From Ornithoclostridium sp949298505 (GTDB lineage Bacteria > Bacillota > Clostridia > Christensenellales > UBA3700): a stretch of 64,000 bases of DNA. The stretch covers positions 19,629 through 83,628 of the forward strand of contig CASFWW010000002.1 of assembly GCA_949298505.1 (NCBI GenBank), written 5' to 3'. This document shows positions 1 through 8,687 of this stretch, piece after piece. The stretch's first letter is position 1. Each line of letters begins with the position of its first letter. Both the position numbers and the translations under genes were made by a program. The notes under the pieces were generated by a model. The model worked only from the letters and a program-made list of their open reading frames with translations, had not been told where the DNA came from and did no database searches.

Positions 1-86
1 TCGTGGCTTCTGTTGTAGGAGTAATAGTTGCGGCGGTCGTCAAGTCCAAAAAGAAAAAGAACAACAACCGCTATAACATAATCTGA
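1..86 (+). CDS. C-terminal end of a membrane-anchored surface protein (partial)
   Basis: The open frame enters from the left edge and stops with TGA at 84-86. The visible 27 residues are a Val/Ala/Ile-rich membrane segment followed by a run of lysines and a short Asn-rich tail. This is the same kind of C-terminal anchor as the next gene (hydrophobic helix, then a basic tail, no LPXTG motif), so it is probably a related exported protein. Everything upstream lies outside the window, so the function cannot be told. Confidence 0.65.
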   Translation, partial: VASVVGVIVAAVVKSKKKKNNNRYNII

Positions 87-95
87 CACAATTTT

Positions 96-125
96 TCTCC
101 GCGGCGACGTTAAGCCGCGGGGAGA
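96..125 (+). repeat. GC-rich hairpin between two surface-protein genes
   Basis: TCTCCGCGGC and GCCGCGGGGAGA pair around an 8-nt loop. No T-run follows on the plus strand, so this is not a standard intrinsic terminator. It may protect the upstream mRNA or act in the leader of the next gene. Confidence 0.4.
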
Positions 126-160
126 GAAACCTTGTAGGCAATTTTGGAGGGAAATTTTAT

Positions 161-3100
161 ATGGAAAAGACAAAGAAGAGACTGATTTCTTCCGCATTGG
201 TCACGGCGATAATTCTCGTCGTCGTGATATGCGGGCTGGTTTTCGGTCAAAGCGTCAACGTCGTTGAAGACGCCGCATTTTCGGACGTTCAGTCTGACGG
301 CGTGATCACGGGCGTTTACAGCGAAATTGAGGACGCACAGGCGTATTACCAGGATCTTATCACAAATCAGGACTATACATCTGTCGACAGCCAGGATGAA
401 TTCAACAAATATTTCGCGTCCGGCGAAACGCAGGACAGCGGAAAATATGCGCTCAATCCTTCTGTCGAATTCACGGCTCAGAGCGCGAAATACCTGAAAA
501 ACGTGATCATCGACGGTTGCGGAGCAAAAGTGAATCTGAGCATCAACGCCGCAGAGGCTTTCAGCGATACAAGCACGATCGGTTCCAACAGCCAAACGGG
601 TATTGCGGAACTCGGTCTCAGCGCAAATACGATGTTCTATTGGAATCCGATCAGCAAAAGCGAGCTTGTCTATATAAAGCCGTACGGCGGACTTGCGGAT
701 TATGCTGTGAACACGACGATCAGAAACGTTGATTTCAATCTCAATTCCGCAACCGCTTCGCACAGTTATGAGAGTTTCGGCTCTGTTCTGATCGGCGGCG
801 TTTTCGGCATCATGAGCAATTCGTCGGTCTCCAACTGCAATTTCACGACGGCGATCAAGATCGACAAATATACTTTCAAGCTTAATCCTCACGGCGGCGG
901 CGCTTTTGACGGTGATACCGGCATGAGAAGCCGTCCGTACGACCTTGCGCTTTCTTTCGGTTCACTGGCAGGTTATATGTGTGAATGTACCGTCAGCGAT
1001 GTCAGCCTGTATATCGATCCGGACACTATTATTTATTTAAGAGCTGAAGGTAAAACCGGCGGCTGGTATTCGGGTGATCAGGGCAATCCGAGGGTCGCAG
1101 TCGGCGGTCTTATAGGTATTGCGCAGAATAACAATACGATAAGGGATATCGCAATTTCCGGTGCGGGAACTCTAATCGCGGATCCGAGCGATCAACCTTA
1201 TTACGAGGTGACTGGTTCCGCAAAACTGGGCATTGCCGGCGGACTTGTCGGTATAGTTTCCGATTCTGAGAACCAGAATGAATACTTCATGCTCAAATCG
1301 GAAGGGCATACTCATATATACAATATCGTCAGCACATGGTCCGGCTCAATAAGCATGTGGGGTATAGTTTATGGAACCATTAATTATACCGTCACCGGCA
1401 TTACAGGTTCGCTTGTCGGCATAAAGGGTAAGTACGCATACGGAGAAAATACCGCGGCGTCGCCGATCGACACGACTTATCTGCACGGAGTTTACAAGCT
1501 TTACAGCGGAGATGCTCTGCCCACCGGCAACGTTGTTTCGTATTCTTACGCTAAAGACGCAACCGCAGCCGTTACCGAATATTCGGCGGCAGGCTTAGAA
1601 TTTTCCAATATCAGAATTCGCGAAGACGGACAGGAATGGCTGAATATCACCGGAGACAAGAAAGTCGACATCGGCTTCAGCGACACCGCATTCACATTGA
1701 CTTACGACGTCACAGACAGCGTGAATACTGCGGCAAACGCGCTTTTGTGGAGTTATTCTCAAACAGTCATTTCCGGAGGAATTTCAACGACTCAGACAAT
1801 TGAAACCTGGAAAGAAATAACCGTTGACGGAAACAAAAAGGTTATCGGTTCTTTTGAGGACTCCGCCAGAAATTATACCGTTTCTATCGGTAACACGACT
1901 GTGACCAACACAACGTATGACTTCACCACGGGTTATTCCGCTTATTACAGAGTACAGGGCGAAGGCGAGTTCTCCTCTCAAGACAAGCTTCAGGGTACCG
2001 TCGGCACGAGAGTATACAACGTGAAAGAAAGAGAGTATAACGGAAACGCTCCCGAGGTACCCGTTGTCGAACTTTATAAAGACAGCTCTTATCAGACGCT
2101 GGTCGCTTCTTCCACAAATGCGGATATGTGGACTGCGCAGAAGAACGGCAGCGGTTCGTTCAATCAGCTCAGCGCCGCGAAAGACGTAAACGACTGGTAT
2201 CTGAGCCTTGTCAATACAGAAAGTACAACCGCAGGGTATTTGTATAACGCAACCGCTTCAGACGGCAAAAATTACGTTGCTTATAAGGCGGACAACGCGA
2301 TTGAGTCTCAGGATCCTTCGCTCAACGGCACACCGATCACGACAAGGTATTACGTATACAAGATCACGCAGAAAGTCATCACCCCCTCCATTGTTGACAA
2401 AACTGCGGACGAACTGATATACGACAATGCCGCAAAGGTGTTCACCGTGAATTTCGGCGATCAGATCTACGCGGGAGATACCGTTACCCCCACTCTCGTA
2501 TATTATTCAGTGAACGGTGACGAGATTTCTTCTGCCGAGAACGCGACCGACGTCGGCTCATACAAAGTAGTGCTGACCAAAGTCTCCAACGGCAACTATA
2601 CGCTTCCCGCCGAGGAGATCTCCAAAAACTTCGCGATCACCAAGAGGGTGCTCACTTCGACTATAGGAACGACCACCGAGTTTACCTACAACGGTCATTT
2701 CCAGACCCCCGGTGTGACCATCGGCAATCAGATAGCCGGAGTTGAACAGAGCGCCGTCGTTTCAGTTACGTACAGAAGGAACGGAGCCGCCGATTCCAGC
2801 GGCAACGTGGGCGAATATACGATGACGGTGGACCTCACCACTATCGGAAAGAAGAATTACGAACTGACCGGCGAGCTTGAGAAAACCTACAACATAAACA
2901 AGGCGCTCCTTGAATATACCGGTCTTGACGTATATACGTTCTCGTACGACAGCATCGGTGTGGACTACGACAAGATGACCTCTATAACAGAGAACCCGAT
3001 TGCAGTCGGCAATGCCGCGATCGGAGAGACGTTCGATTACACCGTCTATTTCAGACCTTATGTTGAAGGCGACGACTCTTTTAACAATTATGAAACCGGA

Positions 3101-6100
3101 ACCATTACCGACGCCGGCGAATACGATTGCATAATCTATGTGCAAGAAAGCAACTATGAAGAATTCAGGCACAAGATCAAGATAGTGATCGAAAAATCCG
3201 TGGCAACCATAAACGTGCTCGCTGACAGCGGAACGCCCGATGAAAACGGATCTTACGATTACAACGGCAAGGAAGTCAGCTTCAAAGTCTCTTATTCCGG
3301 CATAGGCTACGTGGATGAGATGTTCCTCTCGTTCGAGACCAAGATCTATCCCGCGGTTTACGAATCCGGAGCGTGGAAGAAAGTCGAAGGTTCAGAAGGC
3401 GTATCTTCCGTCGTCAACGCAGGCGATTACATTGTTGTCGTCGAGCAAACCAGCGGCTTGCCGATCGACGAGAATCCCAACTACGATACTATCACCAATC
3501 CCGGCACCAGAGAAATGGCTTTCACAATCAGAAAGGCGACTCTTACCTGGATATTCTCCGGAGAAGGTCTTGACTATCACGAAGACAGCGGAGAATATTA
3601 TGCCGAGTACAACGGACAGACCTTTACTCTTTCGCTCGAAAGCGGCGATCTCGAAAGCCAGCTCGTCGAAGGCGACAAGGGCAAATATTCTCTTACCGGA
3701 AAATTAGAGTATATCTGCGAGACTCAGCAAGGCGATTATTCTGTGGGCACGAAAGGCGTAAGAGACGCAGGTTATTACAGGGTGGAACCCGAGGTCAACT
3801 GCGGCGAAAATCCCGCCCTCTCGGTTAACTACGAAATAAAGGGCGGCAAGCTTGCGATCACTCAGAGACCCGTTACGATCGTCATAAAAGACATCAGCGT
3901 TCCTTACGGCACCAACTTTGACGAGATCACGGGCGAAAGTTTCTCCAATATGTGGTCTTACGCTCCGGACAGCAAAAAATTCCTGCCCGAGGACGGAAAT
4001 CTGCTCACTTTCTACCTGAGAGACGTCTCGATGGAAGAAACTCTCGTAAGAGGAAGCTATCCTTATACGTTCTTGCCCAGCCTTATCAATCCGAACGCTA
4101 ACAACTATCAGATTTTCAAGGAAAACGAGGGCGGAGACAATTCTTACTGCACGGTTACCGGTCTCGAACTCAAAGTTGAAGTGGTCGTAACCGACAAGGA
4201 CGGCAACGAGGTCGAAGTAAAGCAGATCGAGAGCGGAAAGTCTTATGAAACGAGCGCGATCTACTACGGCGGCGACTACACCGTGACCCTCAGGGCGACC
4301 AACGCGAATCCGGATGTGGCAGTCAGCTGGGCAACAGGTTATGACAGCTACGCGTTCAGGAACGTTGCCGACGGCAAGAAAGTCACGTTTATGCTTTCCG
4401 ACGAGGCAAATCAGGTCTACTACATCGGGGAGGATTTGTCCGTGACGGATCAGCCCGACGGCGTATTCGACGTTACCTTCTCAGTAAACGCGAGAACGGT
4501 TGAAATCACTCCGAGCGACGTTGAAGTTGCTTACGGCAACGAATTTACCGCTGCGGGCAGTACGCTTGCAGGCGACGGCTTTGTAGACGGCGAACAGGAT
4601 TGGTTCACTTATGCTTACACTTCCGAGCTGGGCGCGACCGTGGGAAGTACGGCTGACATCAACGTCGTCGCTTCTGTCATCGGCGATCATTCCGGCGCGG
4701 AAAACAACTACAACTTCGTTTATAAAACAGGTACCGCAACGCGTATTGCGAGAGTGCTCCACGTTACTTTGACCGACAGAGAAAAAGTCTACGGAAGCGA
4801 AGTTCTCCTGATCGGCGAAGAATTCTATTCGTTCGCTCAGGGAGAAAGCGTAGTCGGCGACGACGTTCTCGGTCTCGCTTACGTGCTGACCAAGGACGGA
4901 GAGATTTTTGCCGACGCGGTAAACCTCGGCGTCGGAGAATACGCTCTCAGCGCTACGGCAAGCAACAGCAATTACAGCATCGAAATTGCAAACGAGGCGA
5001 AATTCACCGTCAATCCCAAGAAAGCGGACGTCGAACTGGCTCAGGTCAGTGTTCCCTACGATATGTCTGAACATCCGATAACCGTTGTTTCCATAACCGG
5101 ACTCATCGAGGGCGACGAAGAAGTGACGGTAAATGTCCAGTACCTGCATGAAGGTCAGACGATCGAAGGAGCGCCCGTAAACAAAGGCGTTTATACTGCG
5201 AACGTCATCGGATTCTCCTCGCCCAACTACTCCGTGGGAGAGGTAACCGGCACCAAGACGGTTGAGATCACCAACATCGTGGTCAACGTAACCGTGCTCG
5301 ACGCTGTGATGGCTTACGGCACCGGCAATATCGTGCCTGCAGGCGAAGCGTTCTTTACGTCAGACAGCCCTCTGTTCGACGCTGACGACCTCGATCCTTA
5401 TTACATCTACAACAACGGCGAAGGCGACACGACCGGGCTTTCTATGGGCAGCTATGCAAATTCGCTGACGCTCGGCTTCAACGGCGCCGCCGCAGAGAAC
5501 TACGATATCACGATCACCAACACGGCGAACCTTACCGTTGAAAAGGCAAACCTCGCCGAAGTCGCTAATCTTGAGAACGATAGCGACGTTTACGACGGCA
5601 ACGGCAAGACCGTTACAGTGCTCGGCGTGCAGACCGATCAGGTCAACATCAGCATCACAAAGGACGGCGCGGCTGTCGAAAGTGTGGTTGACGCAGGCGA
5701 ATACACCGTCACCGTGACCGCAAACAGCGAAAATTACGAAGGCACCGCGACGTTGACTTACACCGTCGCCAAGGCGGCATTCGACGGAACGCTCAGTAAA
5801 GTCACTTCCGTTTATGACGGCAAGGCGGTCGACCTTGCGAGCCTCGTAGACTCCAAGTACGGAGAAGTCGTCTTCACGATCACGCTGAACGGAGAAATTG
5901 TCGCTTCCGTCCTCGGCGCAGGTGAGTATATCGTCACCCTTGCCGCGGGAGAGAATTCCAACTATACCGGCTCTGTGGAAGGTCTGACCTATACGGTCAC
6001 CAAGGCGGTAATCGCTACGCCGACAACGCGTAACGACTTCAACATCGTCGCTACCTCCGACAGCATCACGTTTGCCGACAAGAACGGCAAGCATGCGGTG

Positions 6101-6808
6101 CTCGTCACGATGACGGACGGCGACTGGGACGGCGCGACCAACGCGATCTCAGGACTTAAGCCCGAAACCGAATATACCGTCTACGTCAAGTTCGCAGGCG
6201 ATGACAACTATATCGAATCCGGCGTGTTCAAGATGACGGTGGAGACGGGCGCTAAAGTCGCTTCCGTCCTCGATCCCGACGACGTGACCTATACGGTTTA
6301 CTACAACAAGATCGTCGTGACGGTGAAAGGAAACGGAAGTTACGCTTACAGCTCGGACGGCGGCAAGACCTGGAAGGACAGCAATACGCTGACCGGACTC
6401 AAGGCGGGCACCGAGTATACCGTTGCGGTCAAGATCAAGGAAAGCGAAATGCAGGGCGAATCCAACGTCGTGACCAGGAAGCTCACGACCGGAACGGATC
6501 CTGCTTCCTTCAACAAGCTCTTCGACGCTATGGGAGAGACACTTACCGCGGCTGATCTTGACAGCTACGACGCTATGATCGAGGCTTACGAAGCGCTTGC
6601 CGACGGCGACAAGGCGAACGTCGACAAGACCAAGCTCGACAAATTGCAGACCGCATACAACGCCCTGATCGCTGAGGTCAACGGCGACGTCATCGCGGCT
6701 CAGAACGTCGCGAGAAAGGCGGCAGGCAAGGGCGTTGCGGCAGCGGCGGCAGGCGTGCTTGCGGCTGTGATCGCGGCTATCGTTGCAAAGAAAAAGTTTG
6801 TATTCTGA
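161..6808 (+). CDS. Giant secreted MBG-repeat surface protein (2215 aa)
   Basis: This is a very long exported protein, probably displayed on the cell surface. Residues about 8-30 form a signal peptide or membrane segment after a KTKKR start. Residues about 190-430 contain repeated GGLxGI-type segments resembling GLUG motifs. Residues about 610-1945 are a string of beta-sandwich repeats with the YDG/YNG/YGN signatures and 'NYxx' strands of MBG-type domains. Two fibronectin-III-like repeats with GLKPETEYTV and GLKAGTEYTV follow (about 1955-2110), then an alpha-helical linker, a TM helix (about 2187-2207) and the tail KKKFVF. The start is set by TTGGAGGG 12 bases upstream. No catalytic motif is visible, so adhesion or a structural role is inference. 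The next lipoprotein gene begins 14 bases downstream and is probably cotranscribed. Confidence 0.85.
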   Translation: MEKTKKRLISSALVTAIILVVVICGLVFGQSVNVVEDAAFSDVQSDGVITGVYSEIEDAQAYYQDLITNQDYTSVDSQDEFNKYFASGETQDSGKYALNPSVEFTAQSAKYLKNVIIDGCGAKVNLSINAAEAFSDTSTIGSNSQTGIAELGLSANTMFYWNPISKSELVYIKPYGGLADYAVNTTIRNVDFNLNSATASHSYESFGSVLIGGVFGIMSNSSVSNCNFTTAIKIDKYTFKLNPHGGGAFDGDTGMRSRPYDLALSFGSLAGYMCECTVSDVSLYIDPDTIIYLRAEGKTGGWYSGDQGNPRVAVGGLIGIAQNNNTIRDIAISGAGTLIADPSDQPYYEVTGSAKLGIAGGLVGIVSDSENQNEYFMLKSEGHTHIYNIVSTWSGSISMWGIVYGTINYTVTGITGSLVGIKGKYAYGENTAASPIDTTYLHGVYKLYSGDALPTGNVVSYSYAKDATAAVTEYSAAGLEFSNIRIREDGQEWLNITGDKKVDIGFSDTAFTLTYDVTDSVNTAANALLWSYSQTVISGGISTTQTIETWKEITVDGNKKVIGSFEDSARNYTVSIGNTTVTNTTYDFTTGYSAYYRVQGEGEFSSQDKLQGTVGTRVYNVKEREYNGNAPEVPVVELYKDSSYQTLVASSTNADMWTAQKNGSGSFNQLSAAKDVNDWYLSLVNTESTTAGYLYNATASDGKNYVAYKADNAIESQDPSLNGTPITTRYYVYKITQKVITPSIVDKTADELIYDNAAKVFTVNFGDQIYAGDTVTPTLVYYSVNGDEISSAENATDVGSYKVVLTKVSNGNYTLPAEEISKNFAITKRVLTSTIGTTTEFTYNGHFQTPGVTIGNQIAGVEQSAVVSVTYRRNGAADSSGNVGEYTMTVDLTTIGKKNYELTGELEKTYNINKALLEYTGLDVYTFSYDSIGVDYDKMTSITENPIAVGNAAIGETFDYTVYFRPYVEGDDSFNNYETGTITDAGEYDCIIYVQESNYEEFRHKIKIVIEKSVATINVLADSGTPDENGSYDYNGKEVSFKVSYSGIGYVDEMFLSFETKIYPAVYESGAWKKVEGSEGVSSVVNAGDYIVVVEQTSGLPIDENPNYDTITNPGTREMAFTIRKATLTWIFSGEGLDYHEDSGEYYAEYNGQTFTLSLESGDLESQLVEGDKGKYSLTGKLEYICETQQGDYSVGTKGVRDAGYYRVEPEVNCGENPALSVNYEIKGGKLAITQRPVTIVIKDISVPYGTNFDEITGESFSNMWSYAPDSKKFLPEDGNLLTFYLRDVSMEETLVRGSYPYTFLPSLINPNANNYQIFKENEGGDNSYCTVTGLELKVEVVVTDKDGNEVEVKQIESGKSYETSAIYYGGDYTVTLRATNANPDVAVSWATGYDSYAFRNVADGKKVTFMLSDEANQVYYIGEDLSVTDQPDGVFDVTFSVNARTVEITPSDVEVAYGNEFTAAGSTLAGDGFVDGEQDWFTYAYTSELGATVGSTADINVVASVIGDHSGAENNYNFVYKTGTATRIARVLHVTLTDREKVYGSEVLLIGEEFYSFAQGESVVGDDVLGLAYVLTKDGEIFADAVNLGVGEYALSATASNSNYSIEIANEAKFTVNPKKADVELAQVSVPYDMSEHPITVVSITGLIEGDEEVTVNVQYLHEGQTIEGAPVNKGVYTANVIGFSSPNYSVGEVTGTKTVEITNIVVNVTVLDAVMAYGTGNIVPAGEAFFTSDSPLFDADDLDPYYIYNNGEGDTTGLSMGSYANSLTLGFNGAAAENYDITITNTANLTVEKANLAEVANLENDSDVYDGNGKTVTVLGVQTDQVNISITKDGAAVESVVDAGEYTVTVTANSENYEGTATLTYTVAKAAFDGTLSKVTSVYDGKAVDLASLVDSKYGEVVFTITLNGEIVASVLGAGEYIVTLAAGENSNYTGSVEGLTYTVTKAVIATPTTRNDFNIVATSDSITFADKNGKHAVLVTMTDGDWDGATNAISGLKPETEYTVYVKFAGDDNYIESGVFKMTVETGAKVASVLDPDDVTYTVYYNKIVVTVKGNGSYAYSSDGGKTWKDSNTLTGLKAGTEYTVAVKIKESEMQGESNVVTRKLTTGTDPASFNKLFDAMGETLTAADLDSYDAMIEAYEALADGDKANVDKTKLDKLQTAYNALIAEVNGDVIAAQNVARKAAGKGVAAAAAGVLAAVIAAIVAKKKFVF

Positions 6809-6822
6809 GAGGTAAATAAATT

Positions 6823-7338
6823 ATGAAAAAGACATTTACTGCATTTTTAATAATAGTCACTGCGCTCGTGCTTGTGCTTTCCTTCGTCGGTTGCAGCGTC
6901 AAGATAACCACCGACGAGATCTGGAACCTCGCTACGTTCAAAACGTCCAGCGGGGAATCGGGCAGAGACGTATACGTGAAAGTCAGCAAAGACGGCGTTA
7001 CCTTCTACGAGTACAAGACCGAAAACGGCACCGTTACGATAGACTTCGCGAGAGAAGGCATAGAGGCTCCCGAACTCGATCTGTCAAAAGACGGAACTTC
7101 GCTCAACCTGTCTTCGGATTATCTTGCCAACGAACAGACGAGTTTCGAGGACAATATCACGACTTACAAGGCGGATATTCAGAATACGGCGGCAGTTCTC
7201 GACATAGAGAATGCCAAGGAAGCTAAACTTGTCATAAAAGTGGACAGCGAAGCAAAGAAGCTGGTCTCCACTCAGATCGACTACGTTGGCACCAACGGCA
7301 GCACGGTTACGATCACCGTCACGCCATACTATGGCTGA
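6823..7338 (+). CDS. Small lipoprotein of unknown function (171 aa)
   Basis: The N-terminus has lysines, a hydrophobic stretch and a lipobox ending in FVGC, so the mature protein should be lipid-anchored outside the membrane. The rest is a small, polar, beta-rich domain with many Lys, Asp and Thr residues and no motif I recognise. It starts 14 bases after the giant surface protein with the RBS GAGAGG, and a terminator follows, so the two genes form one unit. It may assist that protein at the surface, but this is inference. Confidence 0.75.
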   Translation: MKKTFTAFLIIVTALVLVLSFVGCSVKITTDEIWNLATFKTSSGESGRDVYVKVSKDGVTFYEYKTENGTVTIDFAREGIEAPELDLSKDGTSLNLSSDYLANEQTSFEDNITTYKADIQNTAAVLDIENAKEAKLVIKVDSEAKKLVSTQIDYVGTNGSTVTITVTPYYG

Positions 7339-7383
7339 GAGAACGGTCAAAAAGGTCTGATCACAGTCTGACCTGAAATGAAA

Positions 7384-7432
7384 AAAACAAGGCTTCGCGC
7401 TCCGTTTTGCGGAACGCGGAGCTTGTTTTGTT
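7384..7432 (+). terminator. Intrinsic terminator after the surface protein-lipoprotein unit
   Basis: An imperfect hairpin (AAAACAAGGCTTCGCGCTCCG-type left arm, CGGAACGCGGAGCTTGTTTT right arm) ends in a T-rich tract. Confidence 0.65.
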
Positions 7433-7476
7433 TCGGACGCAATTTGCCAAAAAGCCTCGGTGGGGACGTTCAACGC

Positions 7477-7505
7477 TTGAAAAAAGAAAGACATTACGAT
7501 ATAAT
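7477..7505 (+). promoter_or_regulatory. Promoter giving a leaderless mRNA for the BaiN-like gene
   Basis: TTGAAA and TATAAT are 17 bp apart. Only six bases separate the -10 from the ATG at 7512, so the expected first transcribed base is the A of the start codon. Confidence 0.75.
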
Positions 7506-7511
7506 TTAGAT

Positions 7512-8687
7512 ATGGATTTTCAGGACATAGTGATAGGCGGCGGCGCGTCCGGTATGACTGCCGCGATTTTACTCGCGCGTTCAGGCAGAAAAGTCGCCGT
7601 GCTCGAGGCTCAGGACAGAGTGCTTAAAAAGGTGCTGGCTTCGGGCAACGGAAGATGCAATCTCTCCAACGTCGCGGTTTCTCCCAAGAGGTATAACGCG
7701 CCTTCTTTCGTTGCGTCCGCGCTTGAGGCGTTCGAAGGCAAGCTTGCGCCGTTTTTCAATTCCGTGGGTCTCGAACTCAGAGAAGAGGACGGCAGGATAT
7801 ATCCTTTCAGTCTGAGCGCCAATAACGTCGTCAACGCCCTTCTGCGCGCGGCGGAAAAAGCGGGAGTCGCGATCTTCTGCGGAGCAAAGGCGGAAAAGAT
7901 TATCAAAGAAGAGAAGATCCACGTCCTTTCGGGAAAAACGACTTACCGTTGCGACAATCTGATATTCGCCGCCGGCAGTAACGCGACAAGCGGAACGGAT
8001 TCTCTCGCTCTGCTTGCGGAAAACGGGCATAGCGTCACAGAAAGGTACGCGAGCGTTTCTTCCGTTCCGTGCGCTTCGGTCAGGGGAGCGTCGGGAGTGC
8101 GAGCGAAAGCGGCTCTCACGCTGAAATCGGGCGAAGAAAAGATTTTTTACGGGCAAGGCGAGCTGTTGTTCAAAGACAATTCGTTGTCCGGGATTCTCGC
8201 GTTTGAAGCTTCGTCGCGCTATGTGCGTGCGTTGAGGCAGGGAAAAAAGTGCCTGGGGAGCATAGATTTCGCACCCGAAAAAAGGGTGGACGAAATAGAA
8301 AATTTTATAAGAACGCTTGACTGCGACTGCGTGGATGCGCTCTGCGCGTATCTTCACAGAGCGCTTGCGGCGGCGGCCGTGAAAAAGGCGGGGGCGGTCG
8401 GGAACGCCTGCGATAACGCGGGAACGCTTGCACGCACTCTGAAAGATTACCCGCTGGAGTTTTCGGGAGTTTGCGACATAAAGAACGCTCAGGTAGTTTC
8501 GGGAGGTCTGAGTCTGGACGGCTTCGATCCCGTCACGATGCGTTCGCTTTTCGTAAAAGGGCTTTACGCTACCGGCGAAGCGCTTGACGTTGACGGAGAC
8601 TGCGGAGGATTCAATCTGCATTGGGCGTGGGCAAGCGCATTCGCGGCGGCAAAGGACGTGTGCGGAGGAAAGTTATGTTCAGACTGA
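7512..8687 (+). CDS. BaiN/HI0933-family FAD-dependent oxidoreductase
   Basis: This is a cytoplasmic flavoprotein of 391 residues, close to the usual 400 of the HI0933/BaiN family. The FAD-binding Rossmann motif GGGASGMTAA is at residues 7-16, followed by ASGNGRCNLSN, the family signature, near residue 42. The C-terminal GEALDVDGDCGGFNLHWAWASA segment is the second FAD contact. The substrate is unknown. Family members are linked to bile-acid or steroid reduction in some Clostridia, but that cannot be assigned here. I chose the ATG at 7512 over an in-frame TTG at 7407, because the latter lies inside the preceding terminator and is upstream of the promoter. There is no Shine-Dalgarno sequence. 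It overlaps the next gene by 13 bases. Confidence 0.85.
   Translation: MDFQDIVIGGGASGMTAAILLARSGRKVAVLEAQDRVLKKVLASGNGRCNLSNVAVSPKRYNAPSFVASALEAFEGKLAPFFNSVGLELREEDGRIYPFSLSANNVVNALLRAAEKAGVAIFCGAKAEKIIKEEKIHVLSGKTTYRCDNLIFAAGSNATSGTDSLALLAENGHSVTERYASVSSVPCASVRGASGVRAKAALTLKSGEEKIFYGQGELLFKDNSLSGILAFEASSRYVRALRQGKKCLGSIDFAPEKRVDEIENFIRTLDCDCVDALCAYLHRALAAAAVKKAGAVGNACDNAGTLARTLKDYPLEFSGVCDIKNAQVVSGGLSLDGFDPVTMRSLFVKGLYATGEALDVDGDCGGFNLHWAWASAFAAAKDVCGGKLCSD

Noticed and set aside
7407..7511. N-terminal extension of the BaiN-like protein from a TTG
   Set aside because: It starts within the previous terminator hairpin, upstream of the promoter, and the family N-terminus begins at 7512.
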